NCBI GenBank assembly: GCA_964036315.1
Contig: OZ038480.1
Span: forward strand, 15,598,518-15,662,517
DNA from: Acanthosepion esculentum
Lineage: Eukaryota > Mollusca > Cephalopoda > Sepiida > Sepiidae
DNA: 64,000 nucleotides
Direction: 5' to 3'
Of this stretch, positions 10,396-20,222 are shown in pieces (position 1 is the first letter of the stretch; each line of letters opens with the position of its first letter). Under the pieces are notes generated by a model. It was not told the DNA's origin. It saw only the letters and a list, made by a program, of their open reading frames with translations, and did no database searches. The position numbers and the translations under genes are program-made.

Positions 10396-10690
10396 CCTAT
10401 TAATGAAACCATCAATATAATCTGTAACTCTGTCTATAAACATAACTTGAATCTACCTTCATCCATCAAACCTAATATTCTCAAGAGATTACTATATTCC
10501 TGCACAACTAAAGTTCCTTTCTACAACCATACTAGTAATATTTATACCAAAACTAGCAGAGTTAGTATGGGAAATCCATTTGGACTCTGCTTCTCAAACT
10601 ACCTGCCTCATGTTGAAAATAAGGTATTTAAAAAAAAAGTTACCCAACCTAAAATATATTTCAGCTGTGGAGATGATATTTTTAACCGCT
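10396..10690 (+). pseudogene. Penelope-like element reverse-transcriptase fragment
   Basis: The + frame reads KHNLNLPSSIKPNILKRLLY, then SCTTKVPFYNHTSNIYTK, then SRVSMGNPFGLCFSNYLPHV, then ENKVF and PKIYFSCGDD. The order (a D/R-G-V-A-MG-P-G block, an H-x-E helix, then a Y..Y.DD-like site) is that of Penelope-like RT. The catalytic motif is eroded. The following AACTTGTGTGTGTG passes into a TG/TA microsatellite, as in the PLE pieces at 45.8-46.7 kb. Confidence 0.65.
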
Positions 10691-10719
10691 ATACCTTGTC
10701 AGTCATTTTTGGTGAAACT

Positions 10720-10768
10720 TGTGTGTGTGTGTGTATGTATGCATATATATATATATATATATATATAT
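10720..10768. repeat. TG then TA microsatellite
   Basis: A (TG)n run at about 10720-10736 is followed by (TA)n to 10768. It sits between the Penelope-like RT fragment and the hammerhead motif. Confidence 0.95.
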
Positions 10769-10771
10769 TTT

Positions 10772-10830
10772 TGTCATCCACAGACAGACTGTTTCGCTGT
10801 TTCACAGCTCATCAGTGTGGCTAGACATCC
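10772..10830 (-). ncRNA. Type I hammerhead ribozyme with minimal stem III
   Basis: The minus strand contains every conserved part in order. Stem I 5' strand CCACA (10820-10816), core CTGATGA (10815-10809), and stem II GCTGT-GAA-ACAGC (10808-10796), a perfect 5-bp hairpin. Then core GAAA (10795-10792), the very short stem III/loop C-AGTCT-G (10791-10785), cleavage triplet GTC with the cut after 10783 (triplet G at 10785, shared with stem III), and stem I 3' strand TGTGG (10782-10778). Stem I continues beyond a small internal loop as TGTC with GACA. Short-stem-III hammerheads of this kind are known from Penelope-like elements and retrozymes. ACAG-T-CTGT around stem III is self-complementary, which suits activity as a dimer. 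Confidence 0.88.
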
Positions 10831-10964
10831 GGTTGCCTCTAGCTATGATTAAAACCCGACTGAATTTGCGTCAGTCTGAACTTCTCCCACTAAGCCGTCA
10901 GCGTACGGTACGGGATGAGGGTGAATTTTAGCGTGTTTATATATATATATATATATAAGATGCA

Positions 10965-11085
10965 ATCGTCAGGCAATTAGCATGAAACAGACTGTCGCCT
11001 CTAAGTGTTGACTTCTATGTTCACTTTTATATTTACACACGCTCTATCTCTGATATTGGGCACTTTATCCCATAAATATAGCACA
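10965..11085 (+). repeat. PLE-associated repeat, matching 45650-45755 (-)
   Basis: The block with GCAATCGTCAGGCAATTAGC, then ATGAAACAGACTGTCGCC and TAAGTGTTGAC, then GTTCACTTTTATATTTACAC, has a reverse-complement match at 45650-45755. GAAACAGACTGTC resembles the 3' half of the hammerhead at 10772-10830, but the CTGATGA core is missing. Confidence 0.5.
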
Positions 11086-11149
11086 CTTTAAGACTATATT
11101 TCTTTTTATATATATATATATATATAATAATATCGATTCTCTTGTCCTC

Positions 11150-12733
11150 CTGTCACTCTCTCTCTCTCTCTCTACACACACAAAAGACAAAGTGTGTGTG
11201 TGGACTTTGTGTGTAAAGCAATTGGGCCTGGTTAAATATAATTGTCAGAAATGCCCAACAAATTTTGCAATAAACAACAAGAAAGAAAAGAAGAGGGCAA
11301 AAATACTATTGAGCAAACGATACATGCAAGGCAAAGCAACAGTAATGAGAGAAAAAGTTCACAAACCAAAAATGGTGTTAGCACATAAAAGAGATACAGA
11401 CAAACGATTGCAGCATTTTGACTTCATGACAAGAAAGAACGTAACTAAATTCGATGAGACTGACAAGTGGCCTATCTTATTGGCTAGGAAGAAATCCCAG
11501 CATGCATCTCTGTTTTGTCTATAAGTGGAGATGTTTTTGTATTCATTCCAAACTGATTGGAACGAACAGTGTGTATATGTACAAATTAATGTAAATTTGT
11601 TGTTTTTTTTTAAATTTATACATATATACATCGAAATTTTTTCCCCTAAAAGAAAGGAATACAAATTCAATTCTGGCTGAGAAACACATTTTCTTTCATA
11701 AGACTTTTCATAATCTATGCCAGCGGGCATTATGTAGATGGGGAAGTCTCAAACACATGTACCCACTAAAATAACTGTTATATTGCCATATTGGAAAAAA
11801 TTCATTACTCATAAGTCACACTTGTATATCTCAGTATTAGGAAAATTAATGGCAAAAGGGAAACAATTTTGTATGATGTCTTTCATCAGGACTTCATCGG
11901 GCAAAATGATATTTCCATTGATGCAACTAGACATATGCAGAAAGGAGAGAGGACACTCAAACGTTAAACTATATAGCCAAGCCAATTTCATTTAGTTTCA
12001 TTTTGCTTCTGTTTTTATCATTTCTGTTATTAAGGCTCCCACATTGTGATAATAAAAGGGGAAATGCTGAAACAAACTGGATATAAATTTGTGGATGATC
12101 TAGCAATTAAAGCGCTTTCTATACACTTTTGTCTCAGTAAATTGCTTTCTCTTATAGTAGCATTTTTTTAAATTGAAATTATGGTCAGACACATTACAGT
12201 GAGCATTTAATATATTGAGTATGTTGTTTTGTAAAAGATCCCTTTTGTGTTCATTTAATCTTTTATTTAAATTTGCTGAAGTTTATCTGATGTTTCCTTG
12301 TAATTATTACAGGTAACAGACTAAATTCCCACTTCAAGTTTTAGCTTATTTTTTGTTTTGCATTAAGTCTTTTACTGTTTTAAAAGTAGTTGTAGCAAAT
12401 TGTATGTTAAGCTTAGATAAATTCTTTTCAGTTGTAGTTGCGATAGTGTTGGTAGGTAGAATAATATGTATTCTGTTATTATAAAAATTTATATATCATT
12501 TTTTCCCATATATATGTGTATATAATGATTTCAGGCCTCATTAGGTGATCCACACCTGTGACCTTATACCAAAATGGAGTTATGCTTTGTAAATAACAAT
12601 GATGTATATGTTTGCAACTTAACATTAATAAGGTAAAACACAAAACTGATGTTGGGAATATATTTAAGCAATGTTTTTTTTTCCCTATGAAAAAATGCTT
12701 GAAATTGAAAAAAGAAATTTTTCTTTCTTGTAG
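11150..12733. other. NRAMP intron with an unassigned basic ORF
   Basis: CT and CA microsatellite bits lie at 11150-11185. An open frame at 11192-11524 (+) gives 110 residues, rich in Lys/Arg, starting with a Cys-Gln-Lys-Cys-type pair. I recognise no family; it may be transposon debris. The rest of the intron shows nothing I can name, apart from a short repeat scrap near 12540-12575 (ACACCTGTGACCTTATACCA). Confidence 0.35.
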
Positions 12734-12954
12734 GGTTTTTTGAATATTCATTGGTCTAAGTGGAAACGTGTTCTACTGACTCGATCCATTGCAATGGTTC
12801 CTACCATTCTGGTGGCAACACTTGCTACTAATTATCTTGATATAATGAACAACTGGCTCAACGTGCTGCAAAGTGTTGAGTTGCCTTTTGCTCTCTTCCC
12901 TATCCTCCATTTCACAAACAGCCGAAGGATCATGGGAAATTTTCAAAATGGCAA
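12734..12954 (+). CDS. NRAMP: NRAMP exon with TM9-TM10
   Basis: The largest exon here: 221 bp, 73 codons and two bases of a split Lys codon, from TTGTAG|GGT to AA|GTAAGT. It encodes GFLNIHWSKWKRVLLTRSIA, then MVPTILVATLATNYLDIMNN, then WLNVLQSVELPFALFPILHF and TNSRRIMGNFQNGK. LTRSIA.vPT and LNVLQS.qLPFAL.PiL.FT are family hallmarks of TM9 and TM10. Confidence 0.95.
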
Positions 12955-13015
12955 GTAAGTAAAATTTATTTCCGTTTTTTTTTCTTTTCTATTTGTATAT
13001 TTCCTGTACTTAAAA

Positions 13016-13989
13016 CAATGGTTTTCAACATTTTTATTCGAGCCAGTTTGTCGTTGAATCAGTGATGTTCTTTTGCACAGGAAAGTTATTATTTTGAGTA
13101 GCGTGGTTTTGTTTGGCATCTCTCTGTGTTCAATTCGCTGACTGGCTTGGTCAGTCCAAAATCTTCCTTTTATAAGTTCTCAGATATCAAAATCGGCTCA
13201 CAGAATTCTGGTGCAATTTACCTCTTTTCACGTGAGCTTTCGAATTTTAGAGCTGTAAGCCAATAGAATTCTTAGTTCGGAAAAGTTAGGTTTTCATTGG
13301 ATAAGCTAATTTTACGTGGGTGTGAAAAATAGATTGTTCCTACAGCAGGGGTGTTAAAATAACATGGACGATTCCACAGCTTCATTTGCTATTGATTTAC
13401 CACAAATTATGCATGTAAGATGTGGTGGATTTCCTTCACTACATATGAAACTGAATGATAAATAACCTTCATTATATTGACGAATAATTGTTTTTAATTT
13501 GGTTGCACATCTACTGGATAGAGTAGTGTATTCGACACACTAGCACCATCTTCAAATTTTTGTTTCTTAATTAAAAACTTGTCCATTTTAATTGAATTAA
13601 AAATACATTCAGTACAAGCTACCTGTCCTCATTACTTCAGGTACAATTCCATATGTGCACAACGAGGGATACCCGAGTGACCTTGCATGATTTCAACTTA
13701 TGTCAGTGATCATCAACAGGTCCTTCTCAAATCATGGCATCTATGGACATTTCACATGATCTTTTTCTCACAACCCACCCACTATATATTACGTATACAT
13801 TTATTTATTATAACACTGACATACTTGTATAATCAATTTAAAGGGGTTTTAATTTCGGTATGTACACTTATTGTTCTTTGGACATCTTTCAAAAAATATT
13901 TAATTAATGACCTTTAAAAATGTTCACAGTACACATATGATCTTCTTATGACACATGAGTGTGTCGCAGCAGCCAGTTGAAAATCATGG
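13016..13989. mobile_element. Non-autonomous hAT element with 8-bp target duplication
   Basis: A 974-bp element. Left end CAATGGTTTTCAAC; right end, read inwards, CCATGATTTTCAAC (12 of 14 identical). The same 8 bp, ACTTAAAA, flank both ends (13008-13015 and 13990-13997), the duplication size made by hAT transposases. No transposase frame, so it was moved in trans. An ORF at 13687-13917 has no recognisable homology. Confidence 0.88.
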
Positions 13990-14084
13990 ACTTAAAAACT
14001 TTATCAACCTCAGAATTCTTTTCAGAATAAAGCAAAAATATTGAAATTTGAAACTAGTCATCTCCCTCAAGTCTGTCTATATTT

Positions 14085-14400
14085 CTGAGATGAGGTATTA
14101 TTTACATTATTTGGACTGTTGTCCTCATCTTTGTCGCCATATTTATTACAACGTTTTGGCTGTTGTACTCTCCGGCGTTCTTCAGGTGGTTGGAATGTCG
14201 AACTGAACCCTTTATTTCGCTCACTGGGGTAGACTGTTCTAGTTCCATGTGCCATGTTTAATGGATGTCGGTTATCAGTTATCTCCTGTTAATTTCCCTC
14301 TGAAAGTTCTCCACTGCCTTAATCAGGTATTGAACTCACACTCTTTGGGTCCTGTCACTGGATCTAACTAACACCTTTATCCACTGTGCTGTGTGTCCTG
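14085..14400 (-). mobile_element. tRNA-derived SINE-2 family, full copy
   Basis: Minus strand: tRNA-like head with A box GCACAGTGGATAAAGG and B box GAGTTCAATACC, a body with ATTAACAGGAGATAACTG, ACATGGCAC and TAGAACAGTCTACCCCAGTG, and a tail CACCTGAAGAACGCCGGAG then AAAACGTTGTAATAAATATG and GACAAAGATGAGGAC. Other copies: 22545-23115 (inverted pair), 44413-44880, 51135-51530, 63430-63745. Confidence 0.75.
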
Positions 14401-14404
14401 CAAA

Positions 14405-14790
14405 AAAAACTGTATCAAAAGGACAGATTTTCCTTTGACACTGCTATTATTTTAACTACCTTAACTCCTCGGCAATGTTTATTGTTTTAAAAAGCAATAA
14501 AAATTGTAATAAAACCTAAACATATGAAAGTGAATTTATACATTTTTTGTTTTTGAGAATTTGCAACAAAAATATTAAAGACTTATTTATTAGATTGTTT
14601 ATTTACAAGAATAATGTTATATTTACAATATTCTAAAAACTAATACAATGAAATATTTATCATTTACCAATTTATAAAGAAATAAATATGAAACAAATTT
14701 TAATTCATAAATTTATAAACATTTAATAAATTTTTAAAATATGTGAACCAACTACAAAGAAATCCTTATTATTTACCATTTTACAGCATT
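14405..14790 (+). mobile_element. Single arm of a foldback element family
   Basis: Starts near TATCAAAAGGACAGATTTTC and runs as an AT-rich arm (CAATGTTTATTGTTTTAAAA, then AATAAAACCTAAACATATGA, then TTATTTATTAGATTGTTTAT). The same arm occurs at 24575-24975 (+), 25795-25935 (-), 30660-31330 (-), and as both arms of palindromes at 36105-36760 and 51685-52385. Confidence 0.65.
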
Positions 14791-14841
14791 TGAATCAATT
14801 GGCATGAAGCTCATGTTTTGACAACCATTCCAATAAACAAT

Positions 14842-15123
14842 TTAATAAATAGATTCTCCTATGTAGCATGTCCCTTCAGGACGTTGGCAGTCATGGCTTT
14901 TGCTGTCCTTTGTAGTACTTAGTTTTGTCTTTTTGTTATCTCTTGTAAACCGTTTACACAAGCTCGTTAAGTAGGTTATGTGCCATTTTCCTCCCTCCTT
15001 CTTGCCTACAATATGTCCTGCGATCATCAAATTTTCCAATTTCTCTTTCCTCATTATATACCATAGAAATGTCAACTGTCTCATTTTGATGTTAAATATT
15101 GATGTAATGGAATAACCTGTCAC
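14842..15123 (-). pseudogene. LINE RT C-terminal region fragment
   Basis: An intact 93-codon stretch reads IFNIKMRQLTFLWYIMRKEK, then LENLMIAGHIVGKKEGGKWH, then LTSLCKRFTRDNKKTKLS and TTKDSKSHDCQRPEGT. It follows the C-terminus of RTE-like or craniofacial-type LINE polyproteins (RQL.F.GHIMRKE.LENL...G...GKR.RGR....YL..L). This ending is the source of the 3' tails of two SINE copies in the window. Confidence 0.7.
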
Positions 15124-15180
15124 CCCTGCACTATAGGTAGTAGCTACCTATAAGTATCTGTAAGTCAACAGACTACAGAG

Positions 15181-15705
15181 TCTAGCTGGGATCTGTTGCA
15201 GCTAGACGGTCGAACTCTCTGCCTTCAAGCAGAGAAGAACCCAGGCGAGGCTATGCCAAATGGCAGTCTCGTTTGGGGAGGTAGACCAACCCTGAACCCA
15301 TTTATACAGGTTCGAAGGGAATATTTTTGGCCGAGCCTATGGGCTCAGAGAGCCCACGATAAACTCGGCCTTGTGCTACATATGACCCGGGGGGGGGCTG
15401 TTAAATATTCTAGCTGGGATCTGTTCCAGCTAGACGGTCTAACTCTCTGCCTTCGAGCAGAGAGGAACCCAAAATGAGGCTCAGCCGAAGGGCAGAGTCT
15501 CATTTGGGGAGGTAGACCGACCCTGAATCCGTTTATACGTGTTTGAAGGGATTATTTTTGGCCGAGCCTATGCGCTCAGAAAACCCACATTAAACCCGGC
15601 CTTTTGTCACATGCAACCTTTGTGTGGGGGTAGCTAAATATACTAGCTGGGATCTGCTCCAGCTAGACAGTCGAACTCTCTACTTTCGGGCAGAGAGGAA
15701 AAAAA
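15181..15705. repeat. Tandem ~230-bp repeat with several conserved hairpins
   Basis: Three units: 15181-15409 (229 bp), 15410-15641 (232 bp) and a truncated 15642-15705. They are clearly GC-richer than the surroundings. Unit 1 folds as: hairpin 1 TCTAGCTG/CAGCTAGA (15181-15206), hairpin 2 TCTCTGC/GCAGAGA (15216-15235), hairpin 3 CCCAGGCGAG/CTCGTTTGGG (15240-15277, with inner GCC/GGC), and hairpin 4 GGCCGAG/CTCGGCC with inner GGGCT/AGCCC (15329-15371). In unit 2 hairpin 3 keeps pairing by compensating changes (CGAG/CTCG becomes TGAG/CTCA). A B-box-like GGTTCGAAGGG lies at 15309-15319. No protein frame is shared. Family unknown. Confidence 0.8.
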
Positions 15706-16194
15706 TTCTTTACTTATTTTATAAGTTTGAAAATTCTCACTGACATAACACGAAATAATTAAATCTCCTAAACAACAAGCCCGGAAATATATTAAAAAAC
15801 TGTTAATTATTAAAGAAATATTATTGTCTAACCTATCATAATACCACTATGTTTTTTTCTAATATGAAAGCAAAAATTCGCTACCCAATATTTAAAAAAA
15901 TTTCTTTTTTTTTTTGGAAGCCGATTTTTTTTTTTTTTTTTTTTATAATAATGGATATAACTGACATAACTATTCCAGATATTGATTATTTTGGCTACAA
16001 ATGAATAGACAACCAATAAACATTAAAAAAAATATTACACCTTCTGTCCAACAATTATTGTTACATTTAGTGTATAAAATTTTTATACAAATGTAACAGT
16101 CCTAATGGGATAAAAGTAATAATAGTTTACATGCTTACTTGTTGACTCTTGTGTACCAAATACAAGTGCCAGTATGGTTAAAGTATTTCTTTCA

Positions 16195-16320
16195 ATTCTC
16201 CCTGACCCCAACAAGGAGAGCTTATGGCCATGTCACATTGAAATACTGGTTATTGTACAATTGCCAAAGTTAAGTATTGTTGAGTCTGGTCAGTACATAA
16301 AGAGGTGTGTGAGAATTGGT
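16195..16320 (+). mobile_element. 5S-derived SINE head, isolated
   Basis: GCTTATGGCCATGTCACATT, then GCCAAAGTTAAGTATTGTTG, then GTCTGGTCAGTACATAAAGA: about 110 bp of 5S-like sequence. It ends near an A-rich TA microsatellite without a SINE body. Confidence 0.7.
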
Positions 16321-16831
16321 TGGAAGCACACTCAAAAAAAAAAATATATATATATACATACACAAGTTCAATAGACAAATCAATTCCACAATTATCTCCG
16401 TTCCTCAATCTCAAGTACGAAACTCCTCCTCAGAAACAAGACTCTTTTTTGAATGAGCATACTATGCTGTTATGCACCTGACACAGCCATCGCTCGGCCA
16501 ATGAGCACCCAGAACCAGCCAATAAAAATGGCTACACGCAACACCACCAGTTCCATCCACATGAAGTGCTGCCTGATTCATCTTCAGTCTGAAGCTCGTC
16601 AATTCATCGTCTCCGCACTCCATTGCATAACATACACGCGAGTCTCCTCTACAATAGGTGAATGCTTTGGAATACCAATACACCACCTACTCATCTAAGC
16701 TTAGATGTGCAGGTGGTGTAATGGGTAATGGCTCAGAATCCGAGCAGAGTTTCAATTCCAGTCAGGATTGTTATATTGACTTATATGCAAATACCCTTGG
16801 GAAAGGTATGGATCGCCCTCTTTTCACCCCA

Positions 16832-17060
16832 TGTTGTGGCCTTGTTAGGGGCAGAAATAAAGACACAAGAGAGGAACTGAGTTAAACAAATATATTAACA
16901 GAAACAGTAATACAAACATATACAAACGAGAGTGTTACAGCAAGAATGTTCGTTCCGACTGTCAGAACTGACTGCTGGAAACTTCCTTCTCTAAAAGGCA
17001 GTACCTGCTCCTATTTGTAGTTGGGAGAGTCCATGTGTGTGTGGGTAAATTACCATAACA
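16832..17060 (-). mobile_element. Solo LTR (229 bp) inside a SINE
   Basis: Ends TGTTGTGG...CCATAACA (TG..CA with 7 of 8 inverted match), flanked by CCCCA (16827-16831) and CTCCA (17061-17065), a 5-bp target duplication with one change. On the minus strand it has a TATA-like CTACAAATAGGAGCAG and ends in a TTTATTTC-rich stretch, which suggests that orientation. Confidence 0.75.
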
Positions 17061-17167
17061 CTCCAGCTATGGGTTAATTAGTAGAACATGTGTATCAGTA
17101 AATCATTATCTCCAAAAAATTCTTATGTAAAAATATTTTCTGAGTTTAAATAACCTGCTAAGGGTTG

Positions 17168-17381
17168 TGTTATATTTTACCTATAAACTATAATGGGTAT
17201 GTCCCAATCCTCATAAATACAGTGGAATATACTGTCTGGGGGGGATTCACCACTAGCAGTGGATTACTTACTACATGCCGCTGGCAAATCTTGTATGTTT
17301 TTAATGTTATAAATATTACCCTTCCATTTCCAACCTTCATTTTGGTTATTCTTATTCAGTAACCTTTTCCAGGTTACAACA
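17168..17381. mobile_element. Second solo LTR (214 bp) inside the same SINE
   Basis: Ends TGTTATA...GTTACAACA, flanked by an exact 5-bp duplication GGTTG (17163-17167 and 17382-17386). Its sequence is unlike the first LTR, so a separate family hit the same SINE. It contains CCACTAGCAGTGG, a small internal palindrome at about 17249-17261. Confidence 0.8.
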
Positions 17382-17410
17382 GGTTGATAAGCCATAAAAA
17401 AACAAATCAA

Positions 17411-18935
17411 TCAATAACACAGAGCTTATTTCATATGGCATGCTTATTGTCTTAAATTATTTTTTCATGGGCCACATGATTATTTCGTTCCACATTTATT
17501 TAACTTGTATAAAAATTCCTGACGGGATATTTATTTGAACTGTCACACTTATTTTATAAATATGTTGCAGGCACTGCTCCTAGTTAGACTGAAAGCAGTG
17601 GTAACAATATTTTGCCCAAGTAAACGACAAATGTAAGGAAATGAATGCATTTCAACAAGGTGTTTGTTATATGAAAACCAAAATATAAAATGAGTAAAAA
17701 GATAGAAAATGCACAAATATGCATGCAAATATGTTACAGAAATTTGAAGGCTAAGACCAGAATGGTCGGTGATTGGCCCGAGTGCCTTGTTGGCATGGTA
17801 TTCTGTCAGTGATGTATTGCCTTTGTCTAGGTTTTAGCTATAAGTCCAAAACGGCATGAATTCAACAGAGGGCCACAAGAATTTTGAAGTATGGATACGC
17901 TTCTTACCCCCATGTACAAAAGACCAACTAAGAGCACATGTGGAGGGACGCTAAGTCAACGTGCAACATGCGTTCCCATGATGTTATTTCTCTCGTTCCT
18001 CTTAGAATTCAAGCTTCCACATCTGTCCCTCTCTCCTAATAAAACAAATAAGAAAAACAAATTGTCCTTTTCATTAATACCATTTTATATACTGGGGGGG
18101 GGGGGGCAGAGATGACAAAGAACACAACAAAAAGAAGGAAGATATTACCTGTTAAGAATTATGTGGGTGATGTACATGTGTCTGTGTGTGAATAAAGTTC
18201 CATCACTAAGGGGGAAAATATCCACATGCTTTGGAACACAGTCTTGTGGGTATCATCACTACAGCATGATGGGTGGAAAACTGAGAAATGGATGAAGACA
18301 GGAAGTGACCTATTTTTATAGGTACTTGACAGCATCACCTAGTGACTTCCTGGCAAAACTGGCATGACTCTTTTCAGATGGCACTTGTATTTAATAGAAG
18401 AGTTTAATAGATTAAATCTGTTCATATCTGCTGATTTGTTTTTGTTATTTGGGCAGTTGTGAAAGATAGTGTTTACCCAAAATGTCTATCAGGATTCAAC
18501 AGGTTAAGAAACAGGTTTTGATTTATGATTCTTGTGGCGGTGAAGGAGATAACCAACTTTTATCATGCAAAGAAATTCATATTCTTTGTGCTGTCAAAAA
18601 AGAAAATCAAGATCGGGTTGGCTTTAGTTGGTGTCAAAATATGGTGATTGTGCTTCCCTACAAGTCTCAAGTAACCACAATATTTTTTATCCCTCAATAA
18701 AAGAATGCTAGATTGGACCACAGGATTGCTTGCATCCCCTACACCTTCCATGAGTGAAGAAGGTAGTTTTGTATTGCAAGTTGTGATGTGGATTTTTTAC
18801 CATTTTGATTTACTCTCCCACCATTTTCTAATGTTGGATTTGTAAGATTGAATTTTTACTTTCGTAATTATGACCTTGGGCTTATAATTTTTTTTGAGAT
18901 CTGAACTACATTGGTAAATTTTGAAAATAACTACA
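17411..18935. other. NRAMP intron, unclassified
   Basis: AT-rich, with a G run near 18093-18106 and no recognised element. ORFs of 60-75 codons here have no family resemblance. Confidence 0.4.
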
Positions 18936-18939
18936 ATTA

Positions 18940-19560
18940 GCTTTCATTTTAACTTTGAGAAAAGTTTTTAACATATCCAACATTGTTCAAATACTCACAT
19001 CTCACATTTGTATTGATGCTGTTGTTAAGACTGTATGACTCTGAGAAGTCTTTAACATATCCAGGCACTCAAATCTCATTTTATAGTAAATGTTTTTAAC
19101 ACAACTCTGAGAAGAATCTTTAACTTATCCAACATTGTTCTTCTATGCATTGATGCTGCTGGTAAGACTATAACTTTGAGAAAGCTCTTTAACCTATTCA
19201 ACATTGATCAAATATTCATGTCTCTTCTTTGTATAGTTGCTGTTTTCAAGACTATCACTCTAAGAAGAGTCATTAACAAAACAAACTGTTTTTATCTGAT
19301 GCTTAAGTATTTTTGTATATTTGCTGCTATTATAACTTGCTGATGAAATGTGAGCACACCCCAACATTGTTCACATGCTCCCTCTTGCTATTTTGAAAAT
19401 GTATCAATTAGCTTTCATTTTAACTATGAGAAGCATCTTTAACATATCCAACATTGTTCAAATACTCACATCTCACATTTGTAATGATGCGGTTGTTAAG
19501 ACTTTAATTGTGAGAGATGTCTTTAACAAATAGAATATTGTTGCATGAGGAAAAAAAACC
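18940..19560 (-). pseudogene. Decayed C2H2 zinc-finger array (84-bp register)
   Basis: The recurring block CT.TGAGAA...TTTAACATATCC begins at about 18953, 19039, 19105, 19174, 19258, 19424 and 19508. The spacings are 86, 66, 69, 84, 166 (2 x 83) and 84 bp; 84 bp is the length of one C2H2 finger plus linker. On the minus strand units read like eroded fingers (GTTAAAGAGCTTTCTCAAAG, then AGTCTTACCAGCAGCATCAA, then CAATGTTG), comparable to GGTAAA..TTCTCTCAAAG..CATTTAAC..CATCAA in intact fingers. Cys and His codons are largely lost. Octopods have hugely expanded C2H2 families. Inferred from register and similarity by eye. Confidence 0.55.
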
Positions 19561-19737
19561 ACCTTTTTCTTCAAGAAAAAAAGGGAAACATTGAAAGATG
19601 TTTTTTCTGAACAACATTGGATTTATATAATTTTAGTTTTTATGTTTATTTATATTTTGTTATCTTATTGTTTAAACACTGAATTATTTATTATTTTTTT
19701 GTCAATTGTCCTTTGATCATTGTGTTATTTATTACAG

Positions 19738-19813
19738 AATTTTACAAATCCTTGTATGGTTCCTTGCTATTTTTGATATGGCTGTTAACATTTACCTTGT
19801 TATTCTGTTCATT
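19738..19813 (+). CDS. NRAMP: NRAMP exon with TM11
   Basis: 76 bp from ATTACAG|A (completing Lys with AA of the previous exon) to ATT|GTAAGT. It encodes ILQILVWFLAIFDMAVNIYL, then VILFI, a hydrophobic segment in the TM11 position. The phase match with the previous exon across a 6.8-kb intron supports the join. Confidence 0.9.
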
Positions 19814-20039
19814 GTAAGTATTATTGGTTTAACTTTTTAAATATATTCTTTTTGGACAAATAAGATGGAAATCTGCCAATCTTGTAACAGTTTCCCTAAA
19901 TTAAATCTTTTTCAATTATTGTAAATGAGAAAAAATGTAAAATAAGCTTATATAAAATCTGATTTTTACTTTTATTTATTATTTGATTTGTTTTCTCATA
20001 CTGCAAATATATGAAATTAAGTGTAGCTATCCTTAATTC

Positions 20040-20222
20040 AAGCCGTCCCGAGTAAGATGATAAACTACATCTAACAGTAAGGTCTCTGATGAGAAGGTTT
20101 TGAGGAGCATGGAACCACCTCTTAATTGCTGATGTTCCCAGGTCCACCTTGTTAGGGTCCCAGCTATGGGCAAATTTGTTGACACTCAAACTGGAATCAA
20201 AACACTATGAAAGTGAAAAAAT
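20040..20222 (+). mobile_element. Head of a minisatellite-bearing repeat (copy B)
   Basis: The counterpart of 2650-2830: AAGGTCTCTGATGAGAAGG, TTTTGAGGAGCATG, ACCTCTTAATTGCTGATGTT, TCCCAGCTATGGGC, CAAAACACTATGAAAGTG. Followed immediately by a tandem array of a completely different unit. Confidence 0.6.

Larger units (their letters stand above)
16655..17410 (+). mobile_element. 5S/tRNA SINE interrupted by two LTR insertions
   Basis: SINE pieces: 16655-16831 (end of 5S head TTTGGAATACC, tRNA-like GTGCAGGTGGTGTAATGGGT, body start), 17061-17167 (GCTATGGGTTAATTAGTAGA and on to AACCTGCTAAGGGTTG), and 17382-17410 (GGTTGATAAGCCATAAAAAA). The gaps are exactly filled by the LTR-like insertions at 16832-17060 and 17168-17381. 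Removing them restores the family consensus seen at 6495-6870. Confidence 0.82.
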
